From NCBI GenBank assembly GCA_937959175.1, contig CALGAS010000187.1, forward strand, positions 1 through 11,766: a stretch of DNA of 11,766 nucleotides, written 5' to 3'. Under the pieces are notes generated by a model. That model was not told the origin of the DNA and searched no databases. It saw only the letters and a program-made list of their open reading frames with translations. A program made the position numbers and the translations under genes. The DNA is from an uncultured bacterium (lineage in GTDB: Bacteria; Planctomycetota; Planctomycetia; Pirellulales; UBA1268). Shown piece by piece: positions 5,469 to 11,766 of this stretch (positions within the stretch are counted from its first letter, which is position 1; each line of letters starts with the position of its first letter).

Positions 5469-5999
5469 ATGCGCGGCCCAGCCTTTCTCCAGCAGCTTCA
5501 AGAGGCCGTTCCCGACGCGGTCGTGGGTGACAATTTGACGGCCCTCGATCCCTGGATTGAGATCGCGGCTGGCAAGGTTGCCGAGGTCTGCCGGTGGCTG
5601 GCCAAGTCGAGTCCTGTGCGGTTCGATTCCCTCCAGTGCATCACAGCGGTTGACTGGCTGGAGGTCGACCCCAAGAAGGCGGCCAAGGCATCCTGGGAGC
5701 CCCACACCGAACTCGTCTACCACCTCTGGAGTACGCCGGCGAAGGCGAGCCTGGTGCTGAAGTGCAAGCTGCCCCGCTGGAAAAACGACGTTCCCGGTGA
5801 CCTTCCGGAGGTGCCGAGCGTGACCGGTGTCTGGCGAGGAGCAGACTGGCACGAACGAGAGGTCTACGATCTCTCCGGAGTCTGGTTCACCGGCCATCCG
5901 GACCTGCGGCGGATCCTCTGCCCCGAGGACTGGGAAGGTTATCCGCTCCGGAAAGATTACGAGCAGCCGCTCGACTACCACGGGATCAGAGGCAGATAA
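5469..5999 (+). CDS. nuoC: NADH-quinone oxidoreductase subunit C (30 kDa)
   Basis: The hydrophilic peripheral-arm subunit that packs against NuoD, NuoI and NuoB; it carries no cofactor. The 176-residue product ends in the family signature at residues 127-164: WHEREVYDLSGVWFTGHP, then DLRRIL and DWEGYPLRKDY. The N-terminal half (FDSLQCITAVDWLE) also matches the family's first sheet. ATG 5469 is chosen because it begins FLQQLQEAVPD, as expected for NuoC; a TTG at 5394 would add 25 residues of unlike sequence. Upstream there is only a weak AGG before a T run. It is a separate protein here, not fused to NuoD as in E. coli. Its TAA is 3 bp before nuoD. Confidence 0.95.
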   Translation: MRGPAFLQQLQEAVPDAVVGDNLTALDPWIEIAAGKVAEVCRWLAKSSPVRFDSLQCITAVDWLEVDPKKAAKASWEPHTELVYHLWSTPAKASLVLKCKLPRWKNDVPGDLPEVPSVTGVWRGADWHEREVYDLSGVWFTGHPDLRRILCPEDWEGYPLRKDYEQPLDYHGIRGR

Positions 6000-6002
6000 G
6001 CC

Positions 6003-7211
6003 ATGGCAAATGCGATCGAGGACGATCCCCGGATCATCGAGTTTGACGTCCGCACCGACGAAATGCTCGTCAACATGGGGCCCCAGCATCCGAGCACCCA
6101 CGGGGTGCTCCGGTTGGTGCTGCGTACTGACGGCGAGATCGTGTCGGAGGTCGAGCCCCACATTGGCTACCTGCATCGCTGCGCCGAGAAGATTGGGGAG
6201 AATCTCACGCACCGGCAGTGGATCCCGTACACCGATCGGATGGACTACCTGGCGGCGATGAACATGAATCTCGGCTGGTCGCTGGCCGTCGAGAAACTCA
6301 TGAAATACGAGGTCAGCGAGAAGGCTCGCCACCTGAGGGTCCTGATCGCCGAACTGGGGCGGATCGCCAGCCATCTGGTGGGCATGGGAGCCTACGGGCT
6401 CGACCTCGGCACCTTCAGCCCGTTTCTCTACGCATTTCGGGAACGCGAGAAGATCCTCGACCTCTTTGAGGAGGCCTGCGGAGCCCGGCTGACATACAGC
6501 TACATCACCATCGGGGGCCTGACAGCCGATCTGCCCCCCGGCTGGCTGCAGCGTTGCGAAGCGTTTCTCGATCAGTTCGAGCCGATCATCCAGGAATACC
6601 ACACCCTCCTGACGACCAATGCGATCTTCGTGAAGCGGACGGCGGGAGTCGGCGTTCTCTCTCGCGACATGGCGATCGAATACGGCTGCTCGGGGCCCGT
6701 GCTCCGCGGCAGCGGCGTCGATCAGGATCTGCGGCGGGACGGCGAAGCGATCTACACCGCGATGTACGACGGGTATGCCTTCGAGGTGGCCGTTCAAAAG
6801 GATGGCCACTATCCCCGTGATCACGAGTATCCAGCCGTCCCCGCGGGCACGGTCCTCGGCGACTGCTGGCACCGCTTCTTCGTGCGGATGCTCGAGGTCG
6901 TCCAGTCGATGGATCTGGTGCGGCAGTCGATCGATCGCTATTCGGCCTGCAAGGGCACGATTGGCGAACCGCTCAAGCTCGCCGAGAAGATGCCTGCGGG
7001 CGACGCCTATCTCGAGACGGAGTGTCCGAAGGGGCAGATGGGCTTCTACCTCGTCAGCGACGGCTCGGCGAAGCCGTGGCGGGTCCGGGCCCGCTCGAGT
7101 TCGTTTTCCAACCTGGCCGTCACCCCGGAGCTCTGCCGGGGCTGCCTGATCGCCGACGTGCCGGCCGTGGTCGGCTCGCTCGACATCGTGATGGGCGAGA
7201 TCGACAGGTAG
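6003..7211 (+). CDS. nuoD: NADH-quinone oxidoreductase subunit D (49 kDa)
   Basis: The subunit that forms the quinone headgroup pocket with NuoB; a relative of the large subunit of NiFe hydrogenases. The 402-residue length is typical. His33 in GPQHPSTHG and Tyr82 in DRMDYLAAMN are the expected quinone ligands, 49 residues apart as in Thermus Nqo4 (His38, Tyr87). Other marks: EPHIGYLHRC, SGPVLRGSGVDQDLRRD, and the C-terminal ending IVMGEIDR. AGAGG lies about 10 nt before the ATG. The hydrogenase-type nickel cysteine pairs are absent, as expected for complex I. nuoE, nuoF and nuoG do not follow; 170 bp of non-coding sequence lie before nuoH. Confidence 0.97.
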   Translation: MANAIEDDPRIIEFDVRTDEMLVNMGPQHPSTHGVLRLVLRTDGEIVSEVEPHIGYLHRCAEKIGENLTHRQWIPYTDRMDYLAAMNMNLGWSLAVEKLMKYEVSEKARHLRVLIAELGRIASHLVGMGAYGLDLGTFSPFLYAFREREKILDLFEEACGARLTYSYITIGGLTADLPPGWLQRCEAFLDQFEPIIQEYHTLLTTNAIFVKRTAGVGVLSRDMAIEYGCSGPVLRGSGVDQDLRRDGEAIYTAMYDGYAFEVAVQKDGHYPRDHEYPAVPAGTVLGDCWHRFFVRMLEVVQSMDLVRQSIDRYSACKGTIGEPLKLAEKMPAGDAYLETECPKGQMGFYLVSDGSAKPWRVRARSSSFSNLAVTPELCRGCLIADVPAVVGSLDIVMGEIDR

Positions 7212-7297
7212 CCGACCGGGTTTGGGTGCCCGGGGCGGGGCGGGCCGCGGGCCGTGATTTCGGGCGGCCACTTGTGGAAACGCCCCGGAGAGTGCAA

Positions 7298-7321
7298 ACT
7301 TCGTGCAAATTTTCACGAAGT
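7298..7321. repeat. Perfect 8-bp inverted repeat in the nuoD-nuoH gap
   Basis: ACTTCGTG (7298-7305) and CACGAAGT (7314-7321) are perfect inverted copies around CAAATTTT. It sits in the middle of the 170-bp gap 7212-7381. It could be an operator, an mRNA processing or stability hairpin, or a weak attenuator. I found no convincing promoter in the gap. Confidence 0.55.
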
Positions 7322-7381
7322 CTCGTTCGGATCGGAAAAACCGCCGCTCCGGCGGGAATGCTGGTGGCTGAGCGACGCGGT

Positions 7382-8590
7382 ATGGTCGACTTTCTAACGA
7401 GCACAATCGGTCTTTCCGGATGGCTGGCCTGGACGCTTGCAGCCACGGTCTCGGCGGTGCTGATTCTCAACGTCATCGCCGGCGGGGCCCTCGTCTTTAT
7501 CTGGGCTGAGCGGAAGGTGTCGGCCCGGATCCAGGATCGACTCGGGCCGACCCGAACCGGTGGCCGGTTTGGCTGGCTGCAGTCGCTGGCTGACGGCATC
7601 AAACTGCTGGCCAAGGAAGATCTGATGCCCGAAGGGGCCGACGGGATGCTCTTTCGGCTGGCCCCCTATGTGAGTTTCTGCGCGTCGTTCTGCGCCTTCA
7701 TCGCCCTTCCCTTCGCCTTCGATGTGGTCGGGCAGCGGCTCAACGTGGCGGTCTTCTTCGTGGTCGCCGTGCTCGGCCTCGAGGTCTTCGGAGTGATCCT
7801 GGCCGGCTATGCCTCCGCCTCCAAGTGGTCGCTGTTCGGGGCGATGCGGGAGGCCGCCCAGGTGGTGAGTTACGAGGTGCCATTGGGCATGTGCGTGGTG
7901 GTGCCGGTGATGCTCGCCGGCAGTATGGACATGGTGACGATCGCCGAGAAGCAGGCGGGCTGGTTCTGGAACTGGTATGTGTTCCACGACCCGTTCACCT
8001 TCGTGATCTTCTGGGTTTACGTCACGTGTGCCGTCGCCAGCGTCAACCGGGCCCCCTTCGACCTGGCCGAGGCGGAGAGCGAACTGGTGGCCGGCTTCCA
8101 CACGGAATACTCAGGGCTCCGCTGGAGTTACTTCTTCATGGCCGAGTACGGCTCGATGTTTCTCGTCAGCGCGATGGCGGCCGTGCTCTTTCTCGGCGGT
8201 TGGAACGGGCCGATCCCCGTTGCCACGCTGCTGGGTTTCTCGGAAGGTACCGGCGACACCGCGCCCTACCTCATTCGCCTGCTGGGGCTGGCCAATCTCG
8301 TCGGCAAGGCGTCGCTGGGCGTGATCATCATGATGTGGATCCGCTGGACCCTGCCGCGGCTCCGGATCGACCAGGTGATGACCACCTGCCTGAAATACTG
8401 CACGCCGATCGCGGCCGTGATGTTCGCCGGCGCGATGCTCTGGCAGATCGGCCTGCCGGGCGGATTGATCCCGGGGGCGGGCCGACCGGGCGGGGAGATC
8501 CGCGAAGGCTGGCTGGAAGGCCCCGGTGGTCGGGCTGCCGCCCCGCCGGCCGCCGATGAATCTCGGGACGTCGCACGGGTGGCTCCATGA
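7382..8590 (+). CDS. nuoH: NADH-quinone oxidoreductase subunit H
   Basis: The membrane subunit that links the quinone site to the proton channels and anchors the peripheral arm. Family marks: WAERKVSARIQDRLGP (residues 41-56), the charged stretch FGAMREAAQVVSYEVP (152-167), and NRAPFDLAEAESELVAGFHTEYSG (split here as residues 222-233 and 234-245). About eight membrane helices can be seen. At 402 residues it is longer than the usual 320-350: there is added sequence near 188-202 and 283-300, and a Gly/Pro/Ala-rich, non-membrane C-terminal tail of about 40 residues (from 361). ATG 7382 is used; an in-frame ATG at 7358 would add 8 residues after a GGCGGGA and cannot be excluded. The stop overlaps the nuoJ start as ATGA. 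Confidence 0.95.
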   Translation: MVDFLTSTIGLSGWLAWTLAATVSAVLILNVIAGGALVFIWAERKVSARIQDRLGPTRTGGRFGWLQSLADGIKLLAKEDLMPEGADGMLFRLAPYVSFCASFCAFIALPFAFDVVGQRLNVAVFFVVAVLGLEVFGVILAGYASASKWSLFGAMREAAQVVSYEVPLGMCVVVPVMLAGSMDMVTIAEKQAGWFWNWYVFHDPFTFVIFWVYVTCAVASVNRAPFDLAEAESELVAGFHTEYSGLRWSYFFMAEYGSMFLVSAMAAVLFLGGWNGPIPVATLLGFSEGTGDTAPYLIRLLGLANLVGKASLGVIIMMWIRWTLPRLRIDQVMTTCLKYCTPIAAVMFAGAMLWQIGLPGGLIPGAGRPGGEIREGWLEGPGGRAAAPPAADESRDVARVAP

Positions 8591-9318
8591 CGCCGACGAT
8601 CCCGATGGCCGACTTGGTTGCCGGCGGCCTGCTGCCGCTGGCCGCGATCAACTTCCACACGCTCTTCTTTCTGCTTTTCGCGGCCATCGCCTGTGGAGCC
8701 GCCGTCGCGGTCGTGGCGGCTGACAACGTGGTGCGAATGGCCCTGTTCCTCGTCCTCTCGCTGGCGGCGACGGCCGGCCTCTTTTTTCTGGCCGGGGCCG
8801 AGTTTGTCGGTGCGATGCAGTTGATGATCTACGTCGGCGGCACGCTCGTGCTGCTCGTCTTCGGTGTCATGCTCACGGCTCAGGCGCCGTTCGTGACCAT
8901 GAAGTCGGCCGGCGGCGATCGTCTGCTGGCCGGGTTTGTCGGGGTTGCCCTGCTGGCGATGCTCGTGCTGGCAGGGCTCTCGGTGCCCGCCTGGCGGCAG
9001 CCGGCATCGGGCACCGTGCCCGAGCCGACGGCGACGCCCTTGGGCATGGCATTGGTCGGAGTGCGGGTCGATCAGCCGCCGGCCGGTCAGCCGGTGGACG
9101 CCGTCCGCAGCGGGTACCTCCTGCCGTTTGAGATCGTCTCAGTCCACCTGCTGGTTGTGCTTGTGGGGGCGGCGTATTTGGCGCGGGCCAAACGGCGGAA
9201 GACGCCGCGGGCGATCGAGGTGGCTGCTTCGGTCGAGCCGCCCGAGGCGGTGGCGGAGCATGCTGCGATCGGTCGCACGCGGGCGGCCGCGTCGGTCTTG
9301 ACGGGAGAGCCCTCATGA
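8587..9318 (+). CDS. nuoJ: NADH-quinone oxidoreductase subunit J
   Basis: A five-helix membrane subunit between NuoA/H and NuoK, important for coupling quinone chemistry to pumping. The marker segment AEFVGAMQLMIYVGGTLVLL (residues 71-90), with Tyr82, is the helix 3 region that bends in the catalytic cycle. The last helix (LPFEIVSVHLLVVLVGAAYLA, written here as residues 179-190 and 191-199) has the usual PFE start. At 243 residues it exceeds the usual 160-200; most of the excess is a soluble tail of about 43 residues (201-243), rich in Ala, Glu and Arg. The ATG overlaps the nuoH stop, and the TGA overlaps the nuoK ATG, so H-J-K are probably translationally coupled. Confidence 0.94.
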   Translation: MTPTIPMADLVAGGLLPLAAINFHTLFFLLFAAIACGAAVAVVAADNVVRMALFLVLSLAATAGLFFLAGAEFVGAMQLMIYVGGTLVLLVFGVMLTAQAPFVTMKSAGGDRLLAGFVGVALLAMLVLAGLSVPAWRQPASGTVPEPTATPLGMALVGVRVDQPPAGQPVDAVRSGYLLPFEIVSVHLLVVLVGAAYLARAKRRKTPRAIEVAASVEPPEAVAEHAAIGRTRAAASVLTGEPS

Positions 9319-9695
9319 TGCCGCCGCCGCTCGCCCTGTCGTCACTGCTTGCTTTGTCTGTCACCGAACCGGTGAGCGTGGCCCACTATCTGGTGGTGGG
9401 GGCGATCCTGTTCACCGCCGGTGTGGCCTGCATGGCCACCAAACGAAACGCCCTCGGTGTGCTGATGGGGATTGAGCTGGTGCTCAACGGCGCGAATGTC
9501 AACTTCGTGGCCTTCGCGTCCCCCTATCTCGCGGCCGACGGGGCCCGGTCGCTGGGGCTCGACGGCCAGGCGATTGCCCTGTTCGTAATCCTGCTGGCGG
9601 CCGCCGAAGCGGCCGTGGCCCTGGCGATCACGCTCAACTTTTACAACAACCACGCCACGGTCGACGTCGACCGGGCCGATGACCTCAAGGGCTGA
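9315..9695 (+). CDS. nuoK: NADH-quinone oxidoreductase subunit K
   Basis: A three-helix membrane subunit homologous to part of the Mrp antiporters, forming one proton path in the membrane arm. The two membrane glutamates needed for pumping are present: Glu54 in LMGIELVLNGANVNFVAFA and Glu98 in LLAAAEAAVALAI, matching E. coli Glu36 and Glu72. The 126 residues exceed the usual 100 or so because of an N-terminal addition of about 18 residues and a slightly longer loop between the glutamates. The ATG overlaps the nuoJ TGA and has GGGAGAG 5 nt upstream, so this start is well supported, although a GTG nearer the first helix would give a more usual length. nuoL follows after 12 bp. Confidence 0.95.
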   Translation: MMPPPLALSSLLALSVTEPVSVAHYLVVGAILFTAGVACMATKRNALGVLMGIELVLNGANVNFVAFASPYLAADGARSLGLDGQAIALFVILLAAAEAAVALAITLNFYNNHATVDVDRADDLKG

Positions 9696-9707
9696 GACGC
9701 GTTGCCG

Positions 9708-11766
9708 ATGGATCCTGCGGCCCAACTTCCGCTCCTCCTCGGGCTGGCCTGGCTCACGCCGCTGGCTTCATTCGTGGCGATCCTCTTTTTCGGCCCGCGG
9801 ATGGGATCCCATGGCCGCAATGCCGCCTGGGTGGCAACCGCCGCGATCGTCACCTCGCTCGTTCTCTCGCTCACGGCCTTTGTGGTCTGGCTGGGTGCCC
9901 ATCCGGTCACCGCCCCGGCTCACGGTCACGGCGATTCGCATGGCGAGGCCCATGCGGCCGATCATGCTGCCGCGGCCGGTGATCAGGCAGCCTTTCGGCA
10001 GGTGGCTCTCCGGGCTGACGATGCCGCCGCGGTCCCCGACGCTGAGGGGCATGGCGGCTCCGGTCACGCCGCCGCCCACGGCGAGCCGCACCTCCCGGCG
10101 GCCTATGCGGGCGACTGGTACACGCTCTACGAGGGCGGCCGGCTGAAGCTCTCGATCGGCTGGTACATCGACGCTCTGACTGTGCTGATGTTCGTGGTGG
10201 TGACCTTCATCGCCACCTGCATCCACGTCTACGCCTCGGGCTACATGCACGACGAGTTGCACGATGTCACCGACCACGAGGTGACACTCGCCGACGGCGA
10301 CCATCTCCATCGGCCCGGACGATTTCCCCGCTTCTTTCAGGCCTTGTCGCTGTTCTGCTTCTCGATGCTCGGCATCGTGATCGCCGGCAACCTGGCGATG
10401 GTCTTCATCTTCTGGGAACTGGTGGGCATCTGCTCCTGGTTCCTGATCGGCTTTTATTACGAGCGGAAGACCGCCTCAACGGCTGCCAACAAGGCCTTTA
10501 TCGTCAACCGCGTCGGTGACTTCGGGATGCTGATCGGCCTGATGGCCCTCTGGGGTGCGCTCGGCACCCTGTCGTTTGCCGACTCGGCCGCCGTTGGCCC
10601 CGATGGCCGCGAGACGGTCACGCCCGGGCTGTTCAGCCTGTTTCGGCCCGCTGAAACAGGACATGCCCTTCAGGTGCCCGACGGAATGGTGACGGCGGCG
10701 GCCACGGGGGAGGTGGCAACGATCGCCGCTGACCATGCCGCGACCCCTGCCGATGCGGCGAGCGAAATCGCCGCCCGGGTGCCCGGCTGGCGGGAGGCCG
10801 GCCTCGGCCGCTGGCTGCTGGTGATCGCGGGCCTCGGGATCTTCTGCGGCTGCGTCGGCAAGAGCGCCCAGTTCCCGCTCTTCGTCTGGCTCCCCGATGC
10901 CATGGAAGGGCCCACGCCCGTTTCGGCGCTTGTCCACTCGGCCACGATGGTCGCGGCCGGCGTCTACCTGGTGGGGCGATTCTTTCCGGTGCTCTCGCCC
11001 GACGTCCTCCTGGTCATCGCCTATGCCGGAGCGATCACCCTGTTTATCGCCGCGACGATCGCCCTGGTGGCCAACGACATCAAGCGGGTGCTCGCCTACT
11101 CGACTGTCAGCCAGCTCGGCTACATGATGCTGGCGCTCGGCGTGGGGGGCTGGGTGGCGGGCCTGTTTCATCTCGTCACCCACGCGTTCTTCAAGAGCCT
11201 GCTCTTTCTCTGCTCGGGATCGGTGATCCACGCCTGCCATACCAACGACATGCGAAAGATGGGCGGCCTGATCAAGGTGATGCCCTGGACGGGCTTCACG
11301 ATGCTGGTCGGCTGCCTGGCGATCATCGGGGCCGGGATTCCGTTTGTGATCGGCTTCTCGGGTTATTACTCGAAGGACTCGATCCTTGCCCAGGCGCTCT
11401 CCTTCTCGCAGGCCAACCCGTCCCACACGATCCTCTACTGGGCGGTGGCCGGCGGAGCCTTCATCACCGCCTTCTACATGTTTCGGCTCTGGTTCATGAC
11501 GTTCATGGGCCAACCCCGCGACCATCATGTCGCCGAGCACGCCCACGAGTCGCCCAACGTGATGGTGACGCCGCTGGTCGTGCTGGCCGTGCTCGCCGTG
11601 GTGGCGGGCTGGGCTCTGCCCGGGGGCTTAGGGGTCGCGAACCTGCTCGAGCAGGCCCGGCCTGCCGGCACGGCCGAGGGGATGACAGGCGGCTTTGCCT
11701 TCGGCCAGAGCCTGGTCTTTCCGGCTGAGCACGAAAGTCATGTCGGTGCGGTGCACGTGACCGCGA
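9708..11766 (+). CDS. nuoL: NADH-quinone oxidoreductase subunit L, 3' end outside window
   Basis: An antiporter-like proton-pumping subunit at the far end of the complex I membrane arm. The frame is open from ATG 9708 to the window edge (686 codons). Glu237 in IFWELVGICSWFLIGFYY and Lys385 in GKSAQFPLFVWLPDAMEGP (with SALVHSATMVAAGVYLVG after it) correspond to E. coli Glu144 and Lys229. That means about 93 extra residues before the glutamate and about 63 more before the lysine. The extra sequence is in three places: residues 65-128 (ten histidines, HGHGDSHGEAHAADH-type), about 181-206 (also His/Asp-rich), and about 291-365 (Ala-rich). The first and third should face the periplasm, the second the cytoplasm. 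The distal helices and the start of the lateral-helix region are present; nuoM and nuoN would be expected next. Confidence 0.96.
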   Translation, partial: MDPAAQLPLLLGLAWLTPLASFVAILFFGPRMGSHGRNAAWVATAAIVTSLVLSLTAFVVWLGAHPVTAPAHGHGDSHGEAHAADHAAAAGDQAAFRQVALRADDAAAVPDAEGHGGSGHAAAHGEPHLPAAYAGDWYTLYEGGRLKLSIGWYIDALTVLMFVVVTFIATCIHVYASGYMHDELHDVTDHEVTLADGDHLHRPGRFPRFFQALSLFCFSMLGIVIAGNLAMVFIFWELVGICSWFLIGFYYERKTASTAANKAFIVNRVGDFGMLIGLMALWGALGTLSFADSAAVGPDGRETVTPGLFSLFRPAETGHALQVPDGMVTAAATGEVATIAADHAATPADAASEIAARVPGWREAGLGRWLLVIAGLGIFCGCVGKSAQFPLFVWLPDAMEGPTPVSALVHSATMVAAGVYLVGRFFPVLSPDVLLVIAYAGAITLFIAATIALVANDIKRVLAYSTVSQLGYMMLALGVGGWVAGLFHLVTHAFFKSLLFLCSGSVIHACHTNDMRKMGGLIKVMPWTGFTMLVGCLAIIGAGIPFVIGFSGYYSKDSILAQALSFSQANPSHTILYWAVAGGAFITAFYMFRLWFMTFMGQPRDHHVAEHAHESPNVMVTPLVVLAVLAVVAGWALPGGLGVANLLEQARPAGTAEGMTGGFAFGQSLVFPAEHESHVGAVHVTA

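Noticed and set aside
5124..7406. A 760-codon open frame on the - strand across nuoC and nuoD
   Set aside because: It is antisense to two clear complex I genes, has no recognisable domain, and is explained by high-GC codon bias keeping the opposite frame open.
10476..11546. A 356-codon - strand frame inside nuoL
   Set aside because: Antisense to well-conserved NuoL, very rich in Arg, His, Asp and Glu, with no family likeness.

Overview
The window is a GC-rich stretch of a bacterial chromosome, probably from a planctomycete. That placement is a guess from overall gene style: high GC, weak or absent Shine-Dalgarno sequences, a broken-up nuo gene order, and GGGGACA-type palindromic repeats. No marker gene here proves it. 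Every gene I can identify is a housekeeping gene. I see no phage, CRISPR, toxin-antitoxin or biosynthetic cluster.

Left part (1-3387). The window opens inside a small PH-like membrane protein gene on the + strand. Facing it on the - strand is a compact three-gene run, read from high to low coordinates: ferrochelatase (hemH), a lipase-like alpha/beta hydrolase, and an aldo/keto reductase. Its gene joints are 14 bp and a 4-bp ATGA overlap. Two copies of a GGGGACAGTCCCC palindrome lie in the coding 3' end of the hydrolase. An 89-bp MITE/REP-like element with 24/25 terminal inverted repeats lies just upstream of hemH.

Middle part (3388-4163). A tRNA-Glu(UUC) gene and csrA both lie on the - strand. 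The element ends 2 bp from the tRNA 3' end. csrA and the nuo genes diverge from a 336-bp region. It holds a good sigma70-like promoter for csrA, two CAGGGAA motifs in the csrA leader (one over its ribosome binding site), a plausible promoter for the nuo genes, and a perfect 15-bp dyad just downstream of that promoter.

Right part (4164-11766). This is a respiratory complex I operon in the order nuoI-A-C-D-H-J-K-L, with nuoL running off the window. The order is unusual: nuoI comes first, nuoB is missing between nuoA and nuoC, and nuoE, F and G are missing between nuoD and nuoH, where a 170-bp non-coding gap remains. The subunits encoded here supply the quinone-site part (C, D, H, A), two [4Fe-4S] clusters (I) and the proton-pumping membrane arm (J, K, L). 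The N2-cluster subunit NuoB, and the NADH-input module if there is one, must be encoded elsewhere. NuoA and NuoL carry large insertions, mostly in loops expected to face the periplasm; one in NuoL is rich in histidine. These insertions, the gene order, the dyad in the nuo leader and the GGGGACA repeat family are the points most worth checking.
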